A stretch of DNA of 5,171 nt from the NCBI GenBank assembly GCA_964617765.1, contig CAZTZY010000137.1, positions 1 to 5,171 on the forward strand. Direction: 5' to 3'. The notes under the pieces are model-generated. The model saw only the letters and a list, made by a program, of their open reading frames with translations. It did no database searches and was not told the DNA's origin. The translations under genes were made by a program, and so were the position numbers. Below, piece after piece: positions 1-4,457 of this stretch. The DNA comes from CAZTZY01 sp964617765. Its GTDB lineage: Bacteria > Pseudomonadota > Gammaproteobacteria > Pseudomonadales > DT-91. The stretch's first letter is position 1, and each line of letters opens with the position of its first letter.

Positions 1-789
1 TGGGCATCCGCAGAAACACAACAAGGCTTGCGGCCGAAAACCAACAAATACGGCATCTACCAGGCAGATGTGAATAACGTCAAGGAAATCGCGCAAAAAA
101 CCGGATTGTTACAAAAAGGCGAAAACTGGTATTGCCGCCATCCGCTGGTGTATTTAATGGAAGCCGCTGATGATTTTTGTTATGGACTTATTGATCTTGA
201 AGACGGCCTGGAAATGGGCCTGTTGCGCTGGGATGATGTATTCCAGATTATCCGCCCGGTTTTAAAAGCCAGCGAGGTACACGAACTGGAAAAAAACCTC
301 GGCAAAATCAGCGATGGCCGCAAGCCCGGTTTCATTCGCGGTAAAATCATCGATGCCTACATTGAAGCTGGCGTAGAAGCCTTCATGGCTAACGAAAAAA
401 CATTTCTGCAAGGTGCAGTAGAGAGCGACCTGATTTCCCTGTGCCGTCCGGAAATTAAAACTGCCGTTGAAGAAGCCAAACACTATGCCAAAGAACGTAT
501 TTTTGCCCATCCACGCAAGGTAGAGCTAGAGATAGGCGCTTACGATGTAATTGCCCGCCTGCTCAGCAAGTTAATTCCGGCAGCCTATGCCTGGTATGAA
601 ACAGGCGGCAACCCCATAGAAAAAGAAAACAAAATGCTGATAGACCTTATCGGCGTCAAGAATTTGCCGGTCAATGGCAGCTTGTATGAAGTGCTGATGG
701 CCGTGATAGATTTTGTCAGTGGCATGACAGACAACTATGCTGTATACCTCAGCAAGCAATTTGGCGGCATGGGTGAAAGCCACTATTGA
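1..789 (+). CDS. dgt: dGTPase (dNTP triphosphohydrolase), C-terminal part, 5' end outside window
   Basis: The frame is open from base 1 to the TGA at 787-789, giving 262 visible residues, so the true start lies upstream. A TTG at 28 is in frame but is very unlikely to be the start. The segment RHPLVYLMEAADDFCY followed by LIDLEDGLEMG matches the part of HD-domain dGTPases that carries the last metal-binding aspartate (the EAADD motif) and the following helix. The earlier H and HD residues of the HD domain are not in the window. The end, with DFVSGMTDNYAVYLSKQFGG, also fits the family, in which a GMTD-R/N-(Y/F)A helix lies near the C-terminus. The family hydrolyses dGTP or other dNTPs to the nucleoside and triphosphate in the cytoplasm, controlling dNTP pools. 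No clear terminator follows; the next gene has its own promoter region about 35 bp downstream. Family assignment is strong; substrate preference cannot be told from this fragment. Confidence 0.88.
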   Translation, partial: WASAETQQGLRPKTNKYGIYQADVNNVKEIAQKTGLLQKGENWYCRHPLVYLMEAADDFCYGLIDLEDGLEMGLLRWDDVFQIIRPVLKASEVHELEKNLGKISDGRKPGFIRGKIIDAYIEAGVEAFMANEKTFLQGAVESDLISLCRPEIKTAVEEAKHYAKERIFAHPRKVELEIGAYDVIARLLSKLIPAAYAWYETGGNPIEKENKMLIDLIGVKNLPVNGSLYEVLMAVIDFVSGMTDNYAVYLSKQFGGMGESHY

Positions 790-822
790 GCTTAATGGCA
801 GGAAGGTTCGATTGAATTTCTT

Positions 823-873
823 ACTTGCACAATTTGTTGCACAAGTTATACTTGGACAAATTGTTGTACAAGT
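823..873 (+). promoter_or_regulatory. Probable YefM-YoeB operator: two 24-bp repeats built of four TTGNACAA boxes
   Basis: Bases 823-846 and 850-873 are direct repeats, identical at 21 of 24 positions and separated by 3 bp. Each is also an imperfect inverted repeat with 10-bp arms (8/10 and 9/10 paired) around a 4-bp centre. The arms contain TTGCACAA (825), TTGCACAA (837), TTGGACAA (852) and TTGTACAA (864), with start-to-start spacings of 12, 15 and 12. The last box contains the palindrome TGTACA, the core known from YefM-YoeB operators in E. coli. The position directly before yefM and around the -10 hexamer fits autorepression by the antitoxin or the TA complex. The repeats are seen directly; the binding role is inferred from the family. 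Confidence 0.75.
825..852 (+). promoter_or_regulatory. Candidate sigma70 promoter of yefM-yoeB
   Basis: A -10-like TATACT at 847-852 (5/6 to consensus) lies 16 bp after TTGCAC at 825-830 (3/6 to the -35 consensus). The expected start near 859 would give a leader of roughly 27 nt containing the ribosome binding site. The -10 falls in and next to the 3-bp gap between the two operator repeats, so a bound repressor would cover both hexamers. Confidence 0.55.
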
Positions 874-885
874 TTGAGGTTTATA

Positions 886-1140
886 ATGAAAGTCGTTAAT
901 TTTTCTGAAGCCAGAAATAACCTGAAAAATCTGCTTGATCAGGTAGTAGCTGATGCCGACTATGCAATAATTTCCAGGCGTGATGCAGATGATGCTGTGG
1001 TTATGTCGCTTGATCAGTTCAATGCATTAATGGAAACGGTTCATTTATTGAAAAGCCCTGCAAATGCTGCGCATTTGGCTAAGTCCATTGAGCAGTATCG
1101 TTCAGGTAAAGTTAAGGAAAAGGGATTGATAGATGGTTGA
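886..1140 (+). CDS. yefM: Antitoxin, YefM (Phd/YefM) family
   Basis: This 84-residue protein begins MKVVNFSEARNNLKNLLDQV, the N-terminal DNA-binding and dimerisation fold typical of Phd/YefM antitoxins. It continues with AVVMSLDQFNALMET, LLKSPANAAHLAKSIEQ and a charged C-terminal tail that in this family wraps the toxin. Length and order match E. coli YefM (about 83 residues). I chose ATG 886 because GAGG at 876-879 lies 6 nt upstream; a TTG at 874 is in frame but would overlap that site. YefM neutralises YoeB and represses the operon with it. The stop overlaps the toxin start by 8 bp, indicating coupled translation. The operator repeats immediately upstream support autoregulation. The paired genes make the assignment secure; whether the module is active cannot be told from sequence. 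Confidence 0.93.
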   Translation: MKVVNFSEARNNLKNLLDQVVADADYAIISRRDADDAVVMSLDQFNALMETVHLLKSPANAAHLAKSIEQYRSGKVKEKGLIDG

Positions 1141-1399
1141 AACATTGGCATGGACGTCAGCAGCATGGGCAGATTATCTCTATTGGCAAACACAAGATAA
1201 AAAAACATTGAAGCGTATCAATAAATTAATTATAGATACGCAGAGATCGCCATTTGATGGAATTGGCAAGCCAGAACCACTGAAAGAAAATCTTGCCGGT
1301 TTGTGGTCGCGCAGGATTGATGATACGCATCGGCTAGTTTATGCCATTGATGATAACAGACTAACAATTATTTCATGCCGATATCATTATGAAAAGTAA
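1133..1399 (+). CDS. yoeB: mRNA interferase toxin, YoeB family (RelE superfamily)
   Basis: This 88-residue protein closely follows YoeB throughout: W-x(4)-W-x-DYLYWQ at 7-19, GKPEPLKENLAGLWSRRI at 45-62, HRLVYAI at 66-72 and the terminal CRYHYEK. The residues corresponding to the catalytic set of E. coli YoeB (E46, R65, H83, Y84) are present as E48, R67, H85 and Y86, so the enzyme looks intact. YoeB binds the ribosomal A site and cleaves mRNA, stopping translation when the antitoxin is degraded. The start ATG lies inside the last codons of yefM (8-bp overlap) and has its own Shine-Dalgarno AGGGA at 1121-1125, 7 nt upstream. The toxin is therefore made from the same transcript as the antitoxin, the usual arrangement for this family. 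Confidence 0.95.
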   Translation: MVETLAWTSAAWADYLYWQTQDKKTLKRINKLIIDTQRSPFDGIGKPEPLKENLAGLWSRRIDDTHRLVYAIDDNRLTIISCRYHYEK

Positions 1400-1441
1400 T
1401 TATAAACACGGAACAAAACACACCCACCAACGAGGCAAAAC

Positions 1442-1918
1442 ATGACTATAAAAACAGGCGACAAACTCCCGGCTTTTGATTTAAAAACCCAGGGTGCAGA
1501 AGGCCCTATAAACATTAACACCAACGACATCTTCACCGGTAAAAAAGTCGTGTTGTTTGCAGTGCCAGGTGCATTTACGCCCACCTGTTCTGCAGCCCAT
1601 CTACCGGGTTTTGTGGTGAATGTAGACCATATCAAGGCAAAAGGCGTGGATACCGTCGCCTGTATTTCAGTGAATGATGTATTTGTGATGAATGCCTGGG
1701 GAAAATCTCAAAATGCTGAACATATATTAATGCTGGCTGACGGTAACGGCGATTTTACTAACAGTATCGGTTTAACGCTTGATGGCAAAGGTTTTGGTAT
1801 GGGCTTGCGCAGCAAGCGTTATGCGATGATCGTAGATAACGGCGTGGTTACGCATTTGGCTGTTGATGAAAAAGGCCTGGAAAAATCCTCGGCAGAAGCC
1901 ATTCTTGCTGTGTTATAA
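1442..1918 (+). CDS. Peroxiredoxin, Prx5 (type II/AhpC-TSA redoxin) family
   Basis: This 158-residue cytoplasmic protein carries the Prx5 signature VPGAFTPTCSAAHLPG at 41-56 with the peroxidatic cysteine at C49 and T46 before it. The later LRSKRYAMIVDNG carries the conserved active-site arginine (R126). It starts in the family's usual way (GDKLPAF) and has the usual length. It should reduce hydrogen peroxide and organic hydroperoxides, being recycled by a thiol donor such as glutaredoxin or glutathione. The only other cysteine is C74; no C-terminal resolving cysteine like that of animal Prx5 is present, so a 1-Cys or glutaredoxin-dependent cycle is likely (inference). No glutaredoxin domain is fused, unlike the Haemophilus enzyme. 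ATG 1442 is set by GAGG at 1432-1435, 6 nt upstream. It lies 42 bp after yoeB, close enough for read-through, though it is probably functionally unrelated to the TA pair. I found no convincing promoter of its own. Confidence 0.92.
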   Translation: MTIKTGDKLPAFDLKTQGAEGPININTNDIFTGKKVVLFAVPGAFTPTCSAAHLPGFVVNVDHIKAKGVDTVACISVNDVFVMNAWGKSQNAEHILMLADGNGDFTNSIGLTLDGKGFGMGLRSKRYAMIVDNGVVTHLAVDEKGLEKSSAEAILAVL

Positions 1919-1940
1919 ATTGTACACTTGTTGATCTTTC

Positions 1941-1971
1941 CATCACCTTCCGCATTTCAAGGAAGGTGATG
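1941..1971. terminator. Hairpin between convergent genes, probable bidirectional terminator
   Basis: CATCACCTTCC at 1941-1951 pairs perfectly with GGAAGGTGATG at 1961-1971 (11 bp) around a 9-nt loop. It lies 22 bp after the peroxiredoxin stop and abuts the stop codon (1972-1974) of the minus-strand S4 gene. Neither side has a good U-tract, so it may stop transcription weakly or mainly protect the 3' ends of the mRNAs. Confidence 0.55.
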
Positions 1972-2184
1972 TTATAACACAACTTTTACCGATTGCCCCT
2001 CATAACTCACCACTTGCCCGGCAAGAATCTTGCAGCGTTTACGCAATTCAGTTTTACCATCCACTAACACTTCGCCATTGCCAATGGCAATTTTTGCCGC
2101 CGCACCGCTTTCAGCCAGGCCTTCCACTTTTAACAAATTGTTCAGGGCAATAAAAGGGTGGCCTTCCAGGGAAAATGTTTGCAT
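1972..2184 (-). CDS. ybcJ: YbcJ-like S4-domain RNA-binding protein
   Basis: This 70-residue protein is essentially one S4 RNA-binding fold: FIALNNLLKVEGLAESGAAA, then KIAIGNGEVLVDGKTELRKR, then CKILAGQVVSYEGQSVKVV. It matches E. coli YbcJ along its whole length, including the ESGAxAKIAI and ETRKRCKI-type blocks. S4 domains bind structured RNA, often rRNA; the precise role of YbcJ is not well established. The start ATG at 2184 gives the standard family N-terminus (MxTFSL). AGGA at 2197-2200 on the coding strand is 12 nt away, so initiation may be modest. The gene lies downstream of the CDGSH gene on the same strand, but an intrinsic terminator separates them, so it is either expressed by read-through or from an unseen promoter in the gap. 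Confidence 0.9.
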   Translation of the reverse strand: MQTFSLEGHPFIALNNLLKVEGLAESGAAAKIAIGNGEVLVDGKTELRKRCKILAGQVVSYEGQSVKVVL

Positions 2185-2215
2185 GAGGTGAATTGATCCT
2201 GAAAAAGAAAGGATT

Positions 2216-2239
2216 AAAAAGGGCGACGGTTATCGCCCT
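2216..2239 (-). terminator. Rho-independent terminator of the CDGSH gene
   Basis: Read on the minus strand, AGGGCGA (2239-2233) and TCGCCCT (2226-2220) form a perfect 7-bp GC-rich stem with a 6-nt loop. The stem runs directly into TTTTT (2220-2216). It begins about 19 nt after the TAG stop of the CDGSH gene (2258-2260), the usual distance for an intrinsic terminator. Confidence 0.8.
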
Positions 2240-2257
2240 GATACCAGAATGTAAAAG

Positions 2258-2494
2258 CTATTTGCTATGGCTGCCATCGCAAAGCGGCTGGTTTTTAGTG
2301 GCTTTACACGCACAGAAAAACACTTTTTTGCTTTCAGTGGCTTCATATTTTACCGGCGCAAATCCACTGTCTTTATGCGAACCATCACAAAAAGGCTGGG
2401 CTTTGCTTTTGCCGCAACTGCACCAGTAATACGCCTTGCCTTTTTCAACATCAATGGCGATAGGGGCTTCGCCTGCTCTTACTGCTTTAGACAT
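2258..2494 (-). CDS. Tandem CDGSH iron-sulfur domain protein
   Basis: This 78-residue protein holds two complete CDGSH zinc-finger-type motifs. The first has C25, C27, C36 and H40 (WCSCGKSKAQPFCDGSH). The second has C61, C63, C72 and H76 (FCACKATKNQPLCDGSH). Each 3-Cys/1-His set coordinates a [2Fe-2S] cluster in the mitoNEET/CDGSH superfamily. Two motifs in one small soluble chain is the bacterial Miner2-like arrangement, where one polypeptide binds two clusters without a membrane anchor. A redox or Fe-S transfer role is known for the family; the specific partner here is unknown. ATG 2494 is well supported by AGGAG (2505-2501), 6 nt upstream. A -10-like TACAAT (2519-2514) lies further upstream but without a convincing -35. 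A terminator follows the stop, so it is probably a single-gene unit. Confidence 0.93.
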   Translation of the reverse strand: MSKAVRAGEAPIAIDVEKGKAYYWCSCGKSKAQPFCDGSHKDSGFAPVKYEATESKKVFFCACKATKNQPLCDGSHSK

Positions 2495-2591
2495 GTTTTT
2501 CTCCTGTAGAATGATTGTAGCGGGTTGATTGAGTGTAGTGTTTTTTCAAGAAAAAAACAGTATCTCCAGCGCGACGCGCGGGTTCAATCTT

Positions 2592-3353
2592 TTAATGGCA
2601 GTACTGTTGCTTGATTTTCTGGTTGAAAGTTTGCTCTTTCTCAGGAAAGGTTAATGCATATTTCAACACAACCTGCTCGCGCACCTGAATGTATTCACAC
2701 CAATACTTCAAATCCTTCGGCATCCATTCATAAGCAGGATGGCTGCCTTTCGAGCGATTGGCGTCAGCCTGCACCGCTATCAAGTTTAACGGGTCATTAG
2801 CGAAGGCTTCTTTTTTTGCGGTTGTCCAGTTTGCACCGCCATAACGATGTGCCTCAGCCAGGGCAATGCGGTGATCAATATCCAGTTGCCAGGCATTGTA
2901 AAAAACCTTATCGGTGTAAGGATCATGCCACTCGCCATTCAGCACTTTAAAACAAGTGTTGCCACCGCTATGCCGCACAGGTGTTTTGCTCGAGGCAATC
3001 AAGATTTCAGCGCGCGTATCCTGGCAATCATTATCCAGGTCCGACCAGTGCGGCCAATCTTCGCGCAGATACAGTTTACTAAAAGCACGGCTCTCCTGAT
3101 GCGCTTCTTCTAACGCCTGTTCTGATTGCCCGTGTTGCTGAAAACAGGCCTTGGTATGGCAATGATAGGTATTTGTCTTGCGATTAAAATGACCACCCTG
3201 ATTATCCTGTTTGCCGGCGTGGGCTACAGCAAGGCCAGATTGAAATACAGCAAGTAAAAACACAAGACGGGTGATGGGAATATTCAGCGTCAACCGGCAA
3301 GAAAAGTGATTTCCGATCTTTACGGCAAAGTTTGCATAATATTGTTTTAACAT
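2592..3353 (-). CDS. Secreted HNH-type nuclease with YHYH-like N-terminal segment
   Basis: From ATG 3353 the protein has 253 residues. A hydrophobic stretch ending SGLAVAHA looks like a signal peptide cleaved before GKQDNQGG. Next comes GGHFNRKTNTYHCH, resembling the small YHYH-type motif found at the start of many secreted nucleases. The body matches the secreted HNH/DUF1524-like family in order: WSDLDNDCQDTRAEIL, then FKVLNGEWHDPYTDKVF, then QLDIDHRIALAEAHRYGGANW, FANDPLNLIAV, and NRSKGSHPAYEWMP. DIDH and NRSKG supply the expected His and Asn of the metal-dependent HNH site. Six cysteines in the mature part suggest disulfides, as in an exported protein. The predicted role is extracellular or periplasmic DNA/RNA cleavage. 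The start is uncertain: the frame stays open upstream to GTG 3422, and an in-frame TTG at 3293 would give a more standard 26-residue signal peptide. None has a good ribosome site; the mature protein is the same for all. Confidence 0.83.
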   Translation of the reverse strand: MLKQYYANFAVKIGNHFSCRLTLNIPITRLVFLLAVFQSGLAVAHAGKQDNQGGHFNRKTNTYHCHTKACFQQHGQSEQALEEAHQESRAFSKLYLREDWPHWSDLDNDCQDTRAEILIASSKTPVRHSGGNTCFKVLNGEWHDPYTDKVFYNAWQLDIDHRIALAEAHRYGGANWTTAKKEAFANDPLNLIAVQADANRSKGSHPAYEWMPKDLKYWCEYIQVREQVVLKYALTFPEKEQTFNQKIKQQYCH

Positions 3354-3487
3354 AGGGTTTATAGTCTCATCACCGGATTTAACTGTTGGCCTGCCATCAT
3401 GGGGGTAAAAAATTTGCCGCACAACCTGCCATCTTATACAGTGTAACTCCCATTGATTAACGATCTACACAGACCAATAAGTGAACC
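3354..3487. promoter_or_regulatory. Divergent intergenic region between the nuclease and the membrane-anchored protein
   Basis: This 134-bp gap must hold the starts of both divergent genes. The clearest hint is CTTATACAG at 3433-3441, which reads as TATAAG (5/6 to -10) on the minus strand and TATACA (4/6) on the plus strand. No convincing -35 accompanies either. A 9-bp direct repeat CCTGCCATC occurs at 3390-3398 and 3425-3433. The assignment rests mainly on gene orientation. Confidence 0.35.
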
Positions 3488-4066
3488 ATGTACAGAGCCA
3501 AACTCCCACGATATTTTTTATTAATAGTAGTACTCATATTAATCACTGGCGCAATTACCTGTTTTTTCCTGAAAGATTCTCTTCAGAAAAAAACAATCCA
3601 GAAAGAATCAATAGCACCGCCCACTGCCAGCACTGCAAAAACCAACACCGAAACCAGGCCAGTGCCAGCAAAAAAAGCAGAACCTGAACCACAACTTAAT
3701 AAAACCCCGCTACAACAAATGCACGAAACGGTCGATTGTGCTGCCTTGCTCGCCGCGCATGAATCCAGCACCAAAGGTGAATTAAAAGCCGAGTCGACTA
3801 CCTTTAATATCATTAGCTACACCTTGGGCAAAGCCCAGGAATTGGCGCTACAGGCAGGGCTCAACAAAGATGCCGCCAAACAAAGGTATGACGAACAGGT
3901 AGTGAGCAATTTTCTGGAATATACAGCCAACCCTGAAACCGTAGCCCAAAAGAACACCGCCAAAGTCGCCGATTGCGAAAAACAATTACGAGCATTTGAG
4001 CCCAACGGGCTCATACAATCCACCATCGAGAAAGCGCGCGCAATGGCTCGGGAAAAACAGCAATGA
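3488..4066 (+). CDS. Unrecognised membrane-anchored protein with N-terminal TM helix
   Basis: I do not recognise the family of this 192-residue protein. Residues 1-8 are basic, and about 9-28 form one strongly hydrophobic helix (YFLLIVVLILITGAITCFFL), with no obvious signal-peptidase site, so it is probably an inner-membrane anchor with the rest in the periplasm. Residues 33-75 are a low-complexity linker rich in K, T, P, A and E. Residues 76-192 look like an alpha-helical domain with two cysteines (C84 in ETVDCAALLAAHE and C163 in KVADCEKQLRAFEP) that could form a disulfide. It ends in a charged helix (EKARAMAREKQQ). ATG 3488 has only a weak upstream site. The gene diverges from the secreted nuclease, 134 bp away, and is followed within 15 bp by the repeat array. 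It might be a partner or regulator of the nuclease, but nothing in its sequence shows that. Codon pattern and length support a real gene. Confidence 0.75.
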   Translation: MYRAKLPRYFLLIVVLILITGAITCFFLKDSLQKKTIQKESIAPPTASTAKTNTETRPVPAKKAEPEPQLNKTPLQQMHETVDCAALLAAHESSTKGELKAESTTFNIISYTLGKAQELALQAGLNKDAAKQRYDEQVVSNFLEYTANPETVAQKNTAKVADCEKQLRAFEPNGLIQSTIEKARAMAREKQQ

Positions 4067-4080
4067 TACAAAAAACAATT

Positions 4081-4135
4081 GTCATTTCGAACCCTTCACC
4101 GGTTCAGGGCAGGCTCCGTGAAGAATCTCAACGAA
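4081..4135. repeat. Repeat copy 1, long form, divergent
   Basis: Opens GTCATTTCGAACCC and closes GTGAAGAATCTCAACGAA. Its middle (TTCACCGGTTCAGGGCAGG) differs from the other long copies. GAACC (4089-4093) can pair with GGTTC (4101-4105). Confidence 0.75.
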
Positions 4136-4145
4136 TCACACTCTT

Positions 4146-4179
4146 GTCATTCTGAACCCCGTGAAGAATCTCAACGAAA
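4146..4179. repeat. Repeat copy 2, short form
   Basis: GTCATTCTGAACCC followed after one C by GTGAAGAATCTCAACGAAA. It belongs to the first 144-bp unit and pairs with copy 4. Confidence 0.8.
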
Positions 4180-4214
4180 TTACGAAACTGTTTTATAGTG
4201 ATAGCCACAACCTC

Positions 4215-4272
4215 GTCATTCTGAACCCATTCGTATTGCTCAGGTTAAACTCCGTGAAGAATCTCAACGAAA
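4215..4272. repeat. Repeat copy 3, long form
   Basis: The opening and closing blocks flank ATTCGTATTGCTCAGG and TTAAACTCC. AACC (4224-4227) can pair with GGTT (4243-4246). It is the counterpart of copy 5. Confidence 0.8.
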
Positions 4273-4289
4273 CAATGAATCACACCCTT

Positions 4290-4323
4290 GTCATTCTGAA
4301 CCCAGTGAAGAATCTCAACGAAA
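4290..4323. repeat. Repeat copy 4, short form
   Basis: Identical to copy 2 except for A instead of C at 4304. It opens the second 144-bp unit. Confidence 0.8.
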
Positions 4324-4358
4324 CAACGAAACTGTTTTATAGTGATAGCCACAACCTC

Positions 4359-4415
4359 GTCATTCTGAACCCATTCGTATTACTCAGGGTAAACTCCGTG
4401 AAGAATCTTGGCGAA
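4359..4415. repeat. Repeat copy 5, long form with altered end
   Basis: Matches copy 3 but closes GTGAAGAATCTTGGCGAA. ACCC (4369-4372) can pair with GGGT (4387-4390). It ends 42 bp before the galE start. Confidence 0.78.
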
Positions 4416-4457
4416 TAACAATAAAACCGAACAAACCCCAACCTACGGGAAAAACAC

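Larger units (their letters stand above)
4133..4408. repeat. Imperfect tandem duplication, 144-bp period
   Basis: Bases 4133-4264 align without gaps to 4277-4408, with 6 differences in 132 positions (at 4142, 4160, 4180, 4181, 4238 and 4245). Each unit contains a short copy, a 35-bp spacer with CTGTTTTATAGTGATAGCC, and a long copy of the element. After 4408 the second unit diverges (TTGG in place of CAAC), marking the end of the duplicated segment. Confidence 0.88.
4081..4415. repeat. Extragenic repeat array, five copies of a GTCATTCTGAACCC...GTGAAGAATCTC element
   Basis: Most of the 391-bp gap between 4066 and 4458 is built from one repeat family. Each copy opens with GTCATTCTGAACCC (GTCATTTCGAACCC in the first) and closes with GTGAAGAATCTCAACGAA or a close variant. 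Two forms exist: short (34 bp, openings and closings nearly adjacent) and long (55-58 bp, with 21-25 bp between). ATTCT at the opening can pair with AGAAT at the closing. Similar CATTCTGA...GAAGAATC elements are widespread extragenic repeats in bacteria, which is general knowledge; I do not know a specific name for this one. The rest of the gap (4067-4080 and 4416-4457) is AT-rich with no recognisable element besides the galE ribosome site. Confidence 0.85.

Noticed and set aside
1400..1441. Separate promoter for the peroxiredoxin gene (TATAAA at 1401-1406)
   Set aside because: The -10-like hexamer has no recognisable -35 at 16-18 bp, and read-through from the TA operon is possible.
1920..1927. 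TTGTACAC after the peroxiredoxin gene as an extra YefM site
   Set aside because: A single 7/8 match without a partner box at the expected 12-bp spacing is within chance.
2193..2509. Plus-strand open frames over the CDGSH gene
   Set aside because: They are antisense to a protein with two complete CDGSH motifs, a good ribosome site and a terminator; they show no family features.
2541..2580. GC-rich hairpin (2569-2579) and T-run (2551-2557 on the minus strand) as terminator of the HNH nuclease
   Set aside because: The stem is only 4-5 bp and the T-run begins more than 10 nt after it. The nearby TTTTTTC-AA-GAAAAAA palindrome is made almost only of A/T pairs with a 2-nt loop. It might act weakly, but support is too thin.
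4194..4199. TATAGT in the repeat spacer (also at 4338-4343) as a promoter
   Set aside because: No -35 element at a suitable distance, and both copies come from the same duplication, so their recurrence is not independent evidence.
4081..4415. CRISPR array
   Set aside because: Repeat lengths vary, the spacers are duplicated and not unique, spacing is irregular, and no cas genes are visible.
4161..4418. Open frame of 85 codons as a protein-coding gene
   Set aside because: It lies fully inside the repeat array, its protein is the repeat translated, it starts at a repeat GTG without a ribosome site, and the period being a multiple of three explains the open frame.
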